Below are positions 30,778 through 43,700 of a DNA stretch of 64,000 nt, in pieces. Both the position numbers and the translations under genes were made by a program. This DNA comes from Hemileia vastatrix (taxonomy: Eukaryota; Basidiomycota; Pucciniomycetes; Pucciniales; Zaghouaniaceae): contig JASXTE010000017.1 in NCBI GenBank assembly GCA_030280995.1, positions 26,375,998 through 26,439,997 on the forward strand. Direction: 5' to 3'. Under the pieces are notes generated by a model. That model saw only the letters and a list, made by a program, of their open reading frames with translations, did not search any database and was not told where the DNA came from. Each line of letters begins with the position of its first letter. The first letter of the stretch is position 1.

Positions 30778-31888
30778 TGGTAAGGTAAACTCTTACAGTC
30801 GCCTTGCTGTAAGCAGAATCCGGAGGAGATATGTGGATTTAGCCGAAAACCCCGTCCTTCCAATAAAAATAACAAAATGGGAATTCTAAATCACTAAGCT
30901 AACCAATCTACTTGGATCTGATTGATGAAAATAATGAAACTCTAAAATATTTAACGCTTATTGAGATTAAAAGAAAGTGGCTGTTGAGAAAGAAATACTG
31001 ATAACAACAATTAAGGTCTACCAGTGAAAGATCTGTAAAGATTGACTTTTATGTTTTTATAATAATTTGAATTTTTATGAGACAGCAATAATCAAGTCCC
31101 AGTGATGAAGACCTTTCTAAAGATACCCTGTATGAAGTGTGATTTAAATTGTTGAGTAGTATTTCTAAAATGTTATATAAAATATAAAGTTATAAGGGTA
31201 TTACAATTTATTTAATTTGTTGAGTAATAAAAATGAGACCGTGGTGGTTAAAGATTAAGCTGTATGATGTGTCCCCCCCCTCAATTTCGAGTTTGAGAAG
31301 CGCTTAAGTATTCCTAGTCACGTGCCTAAGTTTTCCCCTCCAGAGCTCTTCCAGAGTCAATCCGGAGCCCGTACAGAGTCAAAGCGGAGTCCGTACAGAG
31401 TCGAAACGGAGTCTGTCCAGACTTCCAGACTCAATTAGAACCTTAAAACTATAATAAAAAATCTAGAAAAATTACACATAATAGAGCTACTTCCCCTTTA
31501 CATACCAAACTAATTTTCGTAGTCTGCGCAGCTCTAATTACCCCGTGAAAATTCATCAAAGTTAAGTAATTTTTGAAAACGTAAATATTTCTATAAAACT
31601 TTAAAATTCATTTAAAAATATAAGAAAAATAGTAAAAATTCTGGGAAAATTTCCCAAGGTTCTTGAGTGACTTGACTTGATACTTATAGATTTTTCAGAC
31701 CGTAAAAATAAGTTTTCTCCGTAAAATAAATTGTATTTGTGTAGGCATTCACTCATGACCAATTTCTTCATATTTTAAACTCCAATAAATTAAATAAAAC
31801 CCTTTTATAAAAAATAATAACGCCAATCTTGCACGCCGTAATAACTCCATTTATGTACTTAGGTGCCGTACTAAACTTTAGGCTACCA
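30778..31888 (-). repeat. Family-B 5' LTR
   Basis: It is 1111 bases long and matches 19078-20190 except for about 18 substitutions and a shorter C-run. Roughly half the substitutions fall at CpG or its deamination products TpG and CpA. Confidence 0.9.
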
Positions 31889-31910
31889 CAACAGTTTATG
31901 AGTCTGGGTG

Positions 31911-32592
31911 TGTCAGAGGGGTCTTTTGGTCTAGAAGATAATTCCAGTGGTCCAATGGTGGTGAAGGTTAGGATAACTCAAGATTTCAAGATTTTTTGGG
32001 TTATGTATTTAATCTTTTATATTTTACTCAATTTAAAAGGTAAAGAATGTAATTATTATTATTACTTTATGACTTAGAATATTTAATTGTAGATACTAAG
32101 AAAATTGTAATAGTAGTAATTTTGTATTTTATTTGTATATATAATATTAACGTAGGTAAGAATGGAATGGAATACAAACAGCAAAATTGAGGGGCCTTAT
32201 ATAGGCAAAGGAGAGAGAAAAATTATGGTACCACATACTGCATACAAGAGCATAACAGGGAGAAATTCCCACAATAGACATTTCAAATGAAAATAGTGTT
32301 AGAAAGAAATTACTGTACATGTCAAGGGTAATAAAATATTCAATTTTTCTGTCATATTCTGTATTATTATATTTCAATCTACTTTTCAGATGTCATAAAG
32401 ATGCTGTCAAGGAGTAAGAAAATGAGGAAATAATATAATTATGTATTTAATTAATGTTAATTATTAACTAATTAAAATATTATAAGTAATTATAAAGTAA
32501 ATATAACTAATAATGTAAGAGGTAAAAGCGTAGCTCTACTCTAGTTTATAATTATAATTATTTACCGGGTAGATCTAGTAGCCTGGCTGACA
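31911..32592 (-). repeat. Solo family-D LTR with GGGTG target duplication
   Basis: On the minus strand it runs from TGTCAGCCAGGCTACTAGA to CTCTGACA. GGGTG flanks it at 31906-31910 and 32593-32597. The core promoter GCCTATATAAGGCC is at 32192-32206. It is related to, but diverged from, the LTRs at 57571 and 58417. No internal sequence is present. Confidence 0.85.
32192..32206 (-). promoter_or_regulatory. TATA box of the family-D solo LTR
   Basis: The minus strand has GCCTATATAAGGCC. The same position in the other family-D LTRs has GCCTATAAAAGGCC (58066 on plus, 58698 on minus), so this near-palindromic box is conserved in the family. Confidence 0.65.
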
Positions 32593-32662
32593 GGGTGTGT
32601 GATTGTTCTCCAATCATCTAACATGAATTGGGACACAAAGGAGTGAAAATGAGGAGAATATG

Positions 32663-34162
32663 TGTCAGGCTAAGGTCAAGTACAAAGACGTGAACTAGCT
32701 TGAATGGTCAGTTGTCTAGAAGATTTTAATGGTCCTATATGAATACTGTAGTACAAATCCAATAAGTAGTAAAATATAATCAAAATTAAAGGTCTCAGTA
32801 ATATAATTCTCACTATTTTTATATATGGCTTACAATCTTTGTAGTTGGTAGAAAAATATATTTTATAATTCAGATACTATTCAAAAGTCTTATAAAAGTA
32901 CTAATTGTTATGTATTTTAATTTATTTGGTTATATTGGTAAATTTTAAATGATAAAGAATGTAGAAGCAAGACCCAAAAACCTCCTCCTTTTATACACAC
33001 TGAGTTCCCCAATGAGTCCCTTGATGTACCATCCCATACACAGTTAATAACGCCTCAAAACAACTAATAGACCTTCCCATCAACATCCCTAGTGACCCAT
33101 GACATAATTAGACAAGTAACAACCCTCAAAATCCTGTAATAATAAGGGGAATCCATCGAAATTAAAGAAAAAGACAAAAAGAGAGTATATGCATATAAAA
33201 CAATAATATAAAGGACTAAAGGAGACTTTTTAAGGTTAATAATAGCTTAATAATAAAGGGGATTCACTGTAGAAATTGAGGGGCTAATCCTGACATTATA
33301 CTACGTGAAATTCCCCTCCAAAAATAACCAAAATTGACTGAGAAACCACCAAAAAACTCAAAAAAGAGCGTGAGATGTGGGGTAACTACATGCAGTCCTT
33401 GGAAGGCGCTTGCGCGGGTAAATCCTTGACTAAATTTAGGCGAATTTAAGCGTGGTGATGAAATAAGATGCCAAGAGTGAGTTTATTAATGAAATTAGTG
33501 CATATAAACAAGGTCAATGCACTATTAATTAAGCTAGGACACTAAATAAGCGCCTGTCACCTATTTTAGTGTGTTTCCCCACAGTGGGCGTAGAATGTGG
33601 GGTCATTATAGTGTGAAAAAGCTAACTTTGCTAAAAATGAAGCTATTCACACGGGAAAAAAGCAGGCAGTACGTGGCCAGTACACAGAAGCCATTTCTGG
33701 CATAAAATACACCAAATTTGAAAAGTGTTATTTTTATGCATTTAAATAGCCAAATCAATAGTCCTAAATGAGCCCAATTGATCTGTCAAAGCGCAATTTT
33801 GATATTCTCAATTTTATAGCGCATATAGTCAACTTTTAAGTGAAATAAAGTGCATTTCTTGTTTTTTGCGTAAAACAATGAATATAACAGCTTTAAGTGT
33901 ACTTAAAAATTATGTAGCCTTATACTTAAGGTTCTTAAGATTACCCTAACATATTCCAACTTAATATTAGGTACATAAGACCTATAAAAGGTGAATATAT
34001 GCATGTATATAAGGTGTAATAATGGCATTTTTTGTGTATTATCATAATTTTACTTATGTATACTGTTTGTGTACTCTCATTTATTGTTCCCATGTATAGT
34101 TCATGTGTTTAACATAATTTATAAGCACTTTTTACTCAGTCCTGGGGATATAAAGGCTGACA
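32663..34162 (-). repeat. Solo family-E LTR with ATATG target duplication
   Basis: On the minus strand it runs from TGTCAGCCTTTATATCCCC to TTAGCCTGACA, 1500 bases. ATATG flanks it at 32658-32662 and 34163-34167. TATAAAA on the minus strand is at 32989-32995. Other copies are at 38039-48372 (interrupted) and 55676-57168, in the opposite orientation. No coding sequence of the parent element is in the window. Confidence 0.9.
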
Positions 34163-34167
34163 ATATG

Positions 34168-34663
34168 ATTTAATCCTACTTAATATATCTTACAACTTTC
34201 ATACCATTATGTGTTGGGAGTTTTGTAAAATTCATAAAATGCATAAAAAATTCATAAAAAATTCAATATATATATATATATATATATTTTAAAAATTTAA
34301 AAAAAAAAAAATTTAAAAATTTAAAAATTTAAAAAATTTAAAAATTTAAAAATTTAAAAATTTAAAAAATTTAAAAAATTTAAAAAATTTAAAAAATTTA
34401 AAAAATTTAAAAAATTTAAAAAATTTAAAAAATTTAAAAAATTTAAAAAATTTAAAAAATTAAAAAAATTAAAGATTAAAAAAATTAAAGAATTAAACAT
34501 TAAAAATTAAAAATTAAAAATTAAAAAAATTAAAAATTAAAAATTAAAAAAATTAAAAATTAAAAATTAAAAATTAAAAAAATTTAAAATTTAAAATTTA
34601 AAAAATTTAAAAAATTTAAAATTAAAAGTTAAACATTCAAATTAAAAAATTAAAAATTAATAA
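34168..34663. repeat. Low-complexity (A/T)n block, AAATTTAAAA type
   Basis: A short TA run near 34265 is followed by about 380 bases of AAAAATTT and AAAATTA units. No gene. It lies where the 3' end and LTR of element G would be expected, so that end has been lost or replaced. Confidence 0.85.
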
Positions 34664-37600
34664 TTAGAAATTTATTATTTTAAAATCCAAATGTTCTGCT
34701 AATATGTCATCATTACAAATTTTTAAGATGATTTCTTTCATGGAAGGCAGAATAACAATAACATTAATCAACTTTCTTCTATAATAGAGATAGCTTTCTT
34801 CAATTGAAGATTTACCTTTTTCCAATGCATTTTGGTACTTTGGTGGAAGGGTTTTAATTAATGCTTGTATTGAAGCATTCTTTGGATCACTTAATATAGT
34901 ACACAGCTTTATCAAGTCAGTGTTTTTATCATGTGAGTCCAGAATAATCTATAATAGCTCTTCCTCTATATCAAACACATATATCCCATGAATGTGAACT
35001 ATTTCATCCTCAGGATCATATGCAGGATTAGAGTCATCATTTAGAAAAGGTAACCTTGACAACACATCCAAATTTAAGTGAAAAATACCAGCCCTACAAA
35101 TTATTGTCATCCTTCCTCTTTATTCCTGAATAGCCAACTTCCATCTGAACATGTGTCTGTTAGGTGTTTTTAAGTTTAAGAGGGACTTCACTGCACTACA
35201 GTCAGTTACAAGTTCAAATTTCTGGTCATATAGATAATAATATAGTTTTTCCAGATCCCACACTACTGCCAAACATTCTAGTTGAGTGGAACCATATTTA
35301 AATTCACTTTTTCTCAAGGTTCTTGAAATATAACAAATTACTACTTCTGTTACTTTATCATTCATCACTTGTTTCTGATGGAGGGCAGAACCAAGACCAA
35401 TAAAACTGGCATCAGTGTATAAAACAAATGGTTGATTAAAGTCAGGTAAAGGAAGAATTGGTGCTGACATTAAACAATGTTTCATAGTGTCAAAAGCTCT
35501 TTATCTTTCACTGTTTCAGGCAAAAGTAACATCTTTCCTATTTAATTGGGTGAAGGGTAATGCTTTTAATTGATAATTTTTAATATATTTTCTATAGTAT
35601 CCACACATTTATAAAAAACATTGGAGCTCTCTTACTGTAGTAGGATCTTATACCTGTTGTATGGCTGCCACTTTGTTCTGGTCAACACATATATGTAATC
35701 CTGAGACAACATGACCAGGCACTTTCAAGGAATGAAAACCAAATTTGCATTTTTTCAAAGCAAGTGCCATATTTATCTTGTCCAATTTATGGAGCACTTT
35801 ACATAGGTGGTTAAGGTGGTCCTCAAATGTCTTGGAGAATATGATGATATCATTAATCTAAATCATCAACCATCCTTAAATTATTTCTTGATGGAATGTG
35901 TTATCCATTACTTTTTGAAAAACTGAAGGGGAATTTTTGGGACCAAATGGCATCCTGAAATACTGATAAATACCCATATGAGTAGCAATTATTAGAAAAT
36001 TCTGTGATTTTTTCTTGACAGGTACCTGGTTATATCCCTTATTACCATCTAAACAGCTGATACATTTAGCACCTTCTAAGGTAGCATGGATAGAGCTAAT
36101 TCTGGGTAAAGGATAGATATCATCTACAGTATAAGTATTTAATGCTCTATAATCACCACATGACCTGCATTTGTCTTTCTTATAAGAAATTAGGACAGGT
36201 GAGATTACACAATGTTTAGGTGTTTCAACTACCTTTTCAATAATATTCATTTTTAAAAGAGTAGAGATATTTTCTTCAATATCTTTTCTCTTTGTGAGGG
36301 TAGCAGGATAAGGCTATTTTTTAAACTAGGTGGTATTTCAGTTAATGGGAAAGATAATGAAAGCTTCATCTCTTCTTTTACCAATCCTAATTCATGTGTT
36401 CCATGAGCAAATGCCATAGGAAATGGTTTTGTCATCTGAATGATGGAATCTTTTTCTTCACCAGAAAGTTGTTCTCCAAAAGAAGCTGTGTCAATTTCAG
36501 AAAGAAGAGCAGGAATTTCTTTTGTAGATCTTCCTTTATATTGAACCACAGAATTACATGTGCTCAATCCTGGTGTTATTAATTTTTTGGGGAAGAGATT
36601 TTAAATTTTCTCTTCCCATTCAACCCCATTGTGAAGCATTGGTTTGAGGGATCAAGCTTAATACCATATTTGTTTAATATATCCTTTCACATAATGAACA
36701 AATTGATTAATTTATCACTTGTCATTACTACATAGTCACACATAGCTCTTACAAATCCATGATTATCTTTGAAAAACACTGTAGCTTTGTATTTACCAAT
36801 GGGGGATAAAATAGAGCCATAACCTCTTTAATTTTCAGAAATGACAGGAATAAGTTTTGATTGATAATCCTGATCAACTGAAGAAAGTTTTTTTTCAGAT
36901 ACTACACTTCCTCCAGCACCAGAATCCAAAACAACCTCAATGTTATATCCATTAATCAAGACTGGTGCCTTGAGAGGGGTAATAATAATTGAGGTGTCCT
37001 CAATATTTCTTATGATTTCAGCATCTTCCACTGTGGACAAATCAATGTTATAAATGTCAATATTATTTGAACATTGAAAATCTTCCTCCAGCATCAAGAT
37101 TTCCTGGTTAGACTCATATGAAATGTTGCTGACACAATCACTTGAAGTATCCTCTAGTGCAACTGTGTCATCAGCATGCTCCTCTGTTTTTTTCACAAGT
37201 TTTATTTTAATGTCACAAAAATGGCCTTTCTGCCTAGACTTTCTACATTTAAAGTAATTTTTTGTTGCATATTTTTTAGGTGCAACAGGGGCTGAGGGAT
37301 TATTAACTTTTCCAGGAAGATTTTGTTGGTAGTTGGAGGGTTTCTCTACTGAAGGTCTTAGGAAGAGCTTCCTAGATTCATACCTGTTATTTAAAAAAAC
37401 TTCATTACAAGTATTAATAAAGGAGGAAGGCTCCCTGAAGAATTCAGTTCTTGCAACAAGTAAGTCTTTCAAAGACATTGGCAATTTATAAAGGATCCTG
37501 TCCTTCCAGAGTTCATAATCCAACTTTGGATCAATTTCTCCCAAGATTTTTACTAGTTTCATTAGGAACTCAATAGGTTTTTCTGTAGAGGATGAGCTAT

Positions 37601-38038
37601 ATCTAGACTACTCATACTGCCTTTTCTGGGCTAACATAAACTTTGAACAACCAAATTGTGCTTTAATTAATTTTTTCCAATCCTCCCAAGAGTAATCATT
37701 ATTATCCAACAGGACAGATTCATACCACATGAGAGCAAAAATGGAAAACAAAGAAATTAATTTAGACACCATTTCTAAATCTGCTAGTTTATAAGAATTC
37801 TTAAGATTATCAATTCTAAAGATGAATTGCTGCCAGTCATATGAAGAATCACCATCAGATTTTGGATATTGGTCAATTTTGGGCTAATTTTTCTGATTTT
37901 ATGTAATTTCCTTCTGGGTTACTTGCTTCTGTGTAAGAAGAAGATGCAATTTCTCTAATTGAGTTGTAATCTCATTATTTAACCCATTTGTAGATGACAA
38001 GGGTGCATCACCAATTTTTGATGGAAACTCAGAACTAT
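34664..38038 (-). pseudogene. Chromovirus relic G, gag-protease-RT-RNase H part
   Basis: The minus-strand pieces align in order with the element at 59241-64000. A gag C-terminus carries the remains of a C-x2-C knuckle, followed by a protease with VVLDSGAGGSVVS near 36930. The RT pieces have YRALNTYTVDDIYPLPRI, but the catalytic box is lost: a TAG stands before IND where YIDD is expected, near 35855. RNase H shows YTDASFIGLG and LVTDCSAVKS. A fragment before the integrase zinc finger ends at 34664, and the integrase core is missing. Many stops and shifts occur. The 5' part continues at 48373, beyond the inserted family-E LTR. Confidence 0.8.
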
Positions 38039-39052
38039 TGTCAGCCTGGATATCCCCAGGACTGAGTAAAAAGTACTTATATATTATGTTAAACACATGG
38101 AATATACATGGGAGCAATAAATTAGAGTACACAAATAGTATACATAAGTAAATTTATGATAAAATACAGAATATGCCATTATAACACCTTATATACATGC
38201 ATATATCCACCTTTAATAAGTCTTATGTACTTAATATTAAGTTGGAATATGTTAGGATAATCTTAAGAACCTTAAATGTAAGGCTAAATAATTTTTAAGT
38301 AGACTTAAAGCTGTTGTTTTAATTATTTTACATGAAAAACAAGAAATGTGCTTTAAATCACTTAAAAGTTGACTATATGCACTATAAATTTAATAATATT
38401 AAAATGTGCTTTTACAGATCAATATTTCTTAATTGGAGCTATTGATTTGGCTACTCAAATGCAAAAAAATAACACTTTTCAAATTTGGTGTTTTTTATGC
38501 CAGAAATGGCTTCTGTGTACTAGCCAGATACTGCCTGCATTTTTCCCATGTGAATAGCTTCATTTTTAGCAAAGTTAGCTTTTTCACACTATAATTACCC
38601 CATATTCTATGCCCAATGTGGGGAAACACAAAAAAATAGGCAACAGGCGCTAATTTAGTGTCCTAGCTTAATTATAAATGCATCGACCCTTATTATATGG
38701 ACTAATTTCATTAATAAACTCAAGCCTAGAACTTTAATTCACTACCATGATTAATTTTGCCTAAATTAGTCAAGTATTTACCCGTGCAAATTCCTTCCAA
38801 AGAATGCATGTAGTTATCCCACATCTCACACCCTTTTTTGGGTTTTTAACTGGTTTCTCAGTCAATTTTGGTTATTTTTGAATGGGGATTTCACATAGTA
38901 TAATGTCATGATTAGCCCCATTATTTCTACTGTTAATAACCCTTAATAGAGTAACAATTAGTCTTAATTTTCCTTTTTATTCTTTTATTTTAAATATATT
39001 ACATGCATATACTCACTTTTTTGTTTATTCATTATTTTTGATAGATTATCCC
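38039..39052 (+). repeat. Family-E LTR, left part, inserted in relic G
   Basis: It starts TGTCAGCCTGGATATCCCC. ACTAT at 38034-38038 recurs at 48373-48377, after the right part, giving a perfect five-base duplication around the whole LTR. The left part ends at ATCCC (39048-39052), where element F is inserted. Left and right parts sum to 1490 bases, the full family length. Confidence 0.9.
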
Positions 39053-40228
39053 TGTCAGCCTAGGTATCTACAGGACTGAGTAATTCTTATGTTTAAACTA
39101 AGATAACCTTAATTACATTAAGCTTATTACTTAAAAATAAGGTTAAAATACTTATATATATGATTATAATACATATATATATAATTATTATACTATTATA
39201 TGACTTATAGTAGTTTAAATAGCTTATCCATAGCCTAACAATGCTTATTAAGGTGTTAATGGAGTCAAAGTATACTTATCCTAAGTGATATTAAGTAACT
39301 ATAGACATAAATAAGCTTATATGAATACATAAACCTCATATTCAGTGAAATATGTAGTTATATTATGTATATTTAGGTCTATAATTGGGTTTCAACCTCT
39401 TAATAGCCTATAAACTTTATTTTTCTGCTTATTTTAGGTCATATGGATGTATCCAGTGGATTAAAAATTCCCAAAGAAGAATATACATCTATTTCAGGCA
39501 CATGTACTCAGTTTGGACAACTTAATCTGTTTCCTTAGATGGATATTCACGGATTTATGGGTTGGGAGATCATTGCGGGGTTAATATGGATGCTTGGGGA
39601 TGTTATTGGGGGCTTGGAAATTTAATTCGTTTCTTTATATGCTTTGTGTTTCATTTTATTCCTTTTAGATTAGTTATTTTACATGTTTCTTTATGGTATC
39701 CACTTTTATCTGGATTTTCTATATATGGTATGGGTCTGTGTTATCATTAATTGTGATGGAGGGTCCTTACTGGAGGTCTGGGTGTTGAAGATGCTTGAAG
39801 TGGACGCCATGGGGAGGTGATTGGCCCTCACAGTGCTGTAATTTCCGGGGATAGCAGTGACATCATCTGGATTGAAGGTCTGTGCACTCCAGTGAATTTT
39901 GGTATAAGTAAGGAGGGATTTGACGGGTTATTGATCATCACTTACTTACTACAATTCAATTAAACATTTAAATCTAATTATTATCATTTATAAATATATT
40001 ATAAAGCCTTTATAAATTAATATTATCATTATATAAGCTATAACTATATTCTATTTATCTATTTTCCACCACTAGCATGCATTTAAATCCAAGTATTGTG
40101 AGTTTTATTTGAGTATAACTATTTTAATAGTCTTCCCCTGAGGTTTAATCACAAAATCATTTATCAATAAGTAGTAGGACCATTGATAAATACTATTAAA
40201 TCATACTTATATACTAGATACACTGACA
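39053..40228 (+). repeat. Element F 5' LTR
   Basis: It runs from TGTCAGCCTAGG to GATACACTGACA, with TGTCA/TGACA ends. It differs from the 3' LTR by scattered substitutions and small indels, clearly more than between the family-B LTRs, so F is older than B. The primer site should begin near 40231 (TGGGGGTATTTCC); I could not name the tRNA. Confidence 0.88.
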
Positions 40229-40737
40229 ATTGGGGGTATTTCCTTAGTTATTACTTATTATTTAGTATAAGCCTTGGGACATGATTTTTACTTTATTATA
40301 GCTCAAAGAAACCTAATATTTGGGTCTGCTGCACATTAGTGGGTCATTATAACTCAGTGATTGTGGAAAAGAACCCTTATAATAATTGTACTAATTTTTT
40401 ATAATAAAAATAAGGTATTTACAGTAGTAACTGTACCCAATATAAACCCAATTTTACTTGGTATTTGGTCACCAATATAACACCCTATTAAATTTGTATT
40501 TGGTTAAAGCTTAGTATGCTAATTATTCACCCCTATAAAGGTTTAGTTAAACTTATTATTTTATTTTTAACAGATTTTTTCAAATTTTTCTTATATTTTA
40601 TTTAAATAAATAAAGATATAAATTCAGGGTAAGCTCCAGAGCTTTTATTAGTAATTGTATTGCTAATAATTCTTGTATACTTATTACCATATAGGTTTTC
40701 TCTTTTGTAGATGTAAAATAATGTTATTCTTATCAAT
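40229..40737 (+). other. Leader of element F, no gene seen
   Basis: AT-rich 5' untranslated region of 509 bases between the LTR and the gag start, including the presumed primer site. Confidence 0.6.
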
Positions 40738-43700
40738 ATGAGTGCTCCCCAGGACAATGTAAGTGAAAAGCCTGCTTATAATACCAGGTCTAAAGCTAAT
40801 AAAAACATTTCTCCAGGACATAACCATGGAGGGTCAATTATACCCCTAGCCAGAGCAAATGAGTATAGAGGAAAAAGACACCCTCTTAAAAAAGATTACA
40901 ATAAAAAAGATGTCTCCTCCCCTGCAGGATCAACTGTCCAATCTTGTAAAACAGGTCCTGAAGTTGGAGGAATCAAAGTCTCTCATGCTGAAGGAGGTAG
41001 AGCAATTGTAGAAAAATTGCAAGGTAGGATTCCAACAGATGAATAAAACCTTGGCAGAGCTAAAGGGAGGCCAGCCAAGTCAGCAAACCCCTACCCCAGG
41101 AGGGTCACATCATTCCCAGGAGAAAATCCTGGTGGACAAATGGAAGTGGGATTGGTTCCATCAACAATGGTCCAGTCACAGCTGCAACAGAGATCCTCCT
41201 CCTCATCAGACTTCCTCAGCTCACCCCTACAAAGGAAAACAAAAGCGCCAAAAATCAGGACTGGCACAAATCCCATGGTAAGTAGATTAACCTCTCAGAT
41301 TGAACACAATACTGATAATTACAATATATGTAATATTATTGATGTAAAATCTGTACAGAGAATAGAGGAGGACTTAAGAAAATTAGGTTTTGATGTAGAT
41401 ACACCTGACTTTTTTTTTGTCAATAAAAACAGTACTATTAATAATAATAATACAATTCATCCTCAGTTGCCACCACTTACTAGTGAGATGAGAAGTTCAC
41501 AAGATATTGAGAGAATTGAGAAGGAAGACATGGAGTATTTTAACAATAATCCAGCTGTTCATAGAAATGTTTCAGCATTGTGGAATAGAATGACTGATCG
41601 TGAGGAAAAGACAGTTAAGCTCACAAGTGATACAATTTCATCCTTAACCTTGAAAATTTCTCAACTGGCAACACAAAATAAAAAATTAGAGAATGAACAT
41701 CTGTCTCTAACTCTTAAGTATGATTCATTGAGTAATAAATATAGTGAAATTTCAAACAAATTCTGTGAGTTAGAAACTTTGTATGAAGCACATTTATTGA
41801 AAATTGAATCAAGAAATAATTTATTGTTTTCCCAGACAAATCAAAGTGTCTCTGAGCTGCTACAAAGATTGACTAAAATTGAGATTGAAACTCCCAATCT
41901 ACTAATGAGCCAGGATAATCATTAGTATACTCAGTATAATAATAATCCTTTCATTGGCAAAAGTGAATCTCATTCCTTTCCTATACCAGCACAGCTAAAA
42001 CCATCTGGTGGTAGTGTCAAATCTGAAAATTCAAGTCAAAAATCTGTACAGGAGTAAATACAAGACCATTTATCAAGAGTAAATGAGTTATTGAATTTAC
42101 CTAAGATTAGTGAAATAAAATCCAGTTAGAAGAACTGGCCTAAGATAGATCAGTACCCAAATTATGATGGGGAAGCCAGCTCTGATTGACAAAATTCTAT
42201 TCAAAGAATTGACAACTTGAAATTCTCATATAAATTACCAGATGAAGAAATAACATCAAAATTGATCTCTTTATTTAAGGATGTTGCTTTATTATGGTTT
42301 GAAGCTGTTTTGAATGAGGGTAAAGATTAATCTTGGGCTGAATGGAAACAACTAATTGAAAAACAATTTGGAGTTTCTAAATTCAGACTCACTCAGCAAA
42401 GATTATATGAGAAAACTAGGTATAATCTGTTGAATGGTGACAAACCTATGGTATTTTTAATGAATTTAAATAAAATATTAAAAGCCATTGAGCCAAACAT
42501 GAATTTTAACTTATGGAAAGATAAGATAATATATAAATTACCTATATCTGTCAGAGACATTGTTGTAGCTAGAACAATTAATTTTACTGAATATTCTGAC
42601 TTAATTAATATTTGTAATGAAATATTTTTAAACCATAAGTATGAAGCAAGGTATTCCACTTATAAACAAAATAATGAACCTGTTTAAAATCAGAATTCAA
42701 AAACACTTCAGGAGAAGAAGAAAAAACCTACTGCACCTGTAGTACCTAAAAATTATAAAACTAATACTTGTTATAAGTGTAACAAACCTTGGGTTAAAGG
42801 TCACAAATGTGAGAAAAACATAAATATTGTTGAAAATCAATGTGAATCTGCAACTGAAACTGAAAAAATTAAACAATCAAGTGATTGTGACAGCAATATC
42901 TCATATAGTGATGAAAATGAAGTCTAAATGTTGGAAGATGATTTGTCCATCTTTCACAATCCAATATTAAATGTGGACTCAAATGAATCTTTAATAAATT
43001 TTGAGTATGTTGAAATCATTAAAGATATACAAGCTGATAACTTAAGAATGACACCTATCACGGTTCCAGCTATCATTTCTGGTGAAAATGTTAATATATT
43101 ATTGGACACAGGAGCTTCTGGTTCTGTTGTTTCAACAAATACATTACAGAAAATTGATAGTCAATATAAGTCTAAGATTGAACCCCTTCAAAGTAAAAAT
43201 TGTAGAGGTTTTGGATAAGTACTACAACCCATAGGTAGATACAAAGTTGCTGTTTTTTTTAAACATCAACATGGTTATGTAAGAGTAACTTGTGACTTTG
43301 TAGTAATGGATAATACTAACTGTAGTAACTTTTTTATCATTGGAAATGATATTCTGACTATGTTTGTTGTAAAATTAGACCCTGCTAATAATAATTTTAC
43401 AATTGGCATGAATGGTAAAAGGAAATTTAAAATAAATTCTTTTAACACAGTCTTACAATTGAGTCAGTAGCAAATATTCCATGCAAAGGAAGAGAATCCA
43501 ATGAGATGGAACTTCTGGAAACAGAAATTTCAAAAGCATCATTTGGCACTCAGATAAGTGAAGCTGAGAAAAATAATATTTTGGACTTAATTAAAGCATT
43601 TCCAATGGCTTTTGCACATGGTACAAATGAACTTGGCCTTGTAAAAGATCATGAGATGAAAATTAGTTTAACCTGTGATATGGATAATATTCCTGCTAGT

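Larger units (their letters stand above)
19078..31888 (-). mobile_element. Family-B Ty3-type LTR retrotransposon, 12.8 kb, structurally complete
   Basis: Minus-strand order: 5' LTR (30778-31888), primer site, gag-protease, linker with repeats, reverse transcriptase, RNase H, integrase, long non-coding 3' region, polypurine tract, 3' LTR (19078-20190). Domain order RT-RNase H-integrase places it in the Ty3 (Metaviridae-like) group. The LTRs differ at only about 18 positions, so insertion is recent. Pol has three in-frame TGA codons. The 3' region carries an intron-containing Zn2Cys6 gene on the opposite strand and many copies of a hairpin motif that also occurs inside pol. No five-base target duplication was found. 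Confidence 0.9.

Noticed and set aside
19078..31888. A chromodomain at the end of the family-B integrase
   Set aside because: The C-terminal segment ends soon after the beta-barrel with no W/Y-rich chromodomain pattern; only F and the family-D element show one.
34240..34660. A telomere- or centromere-like satellite
   Set aside because: The units are irregular A/T words with no fixed period and no telomere-type G-rich strand; simple low-complexity expansion explains them.
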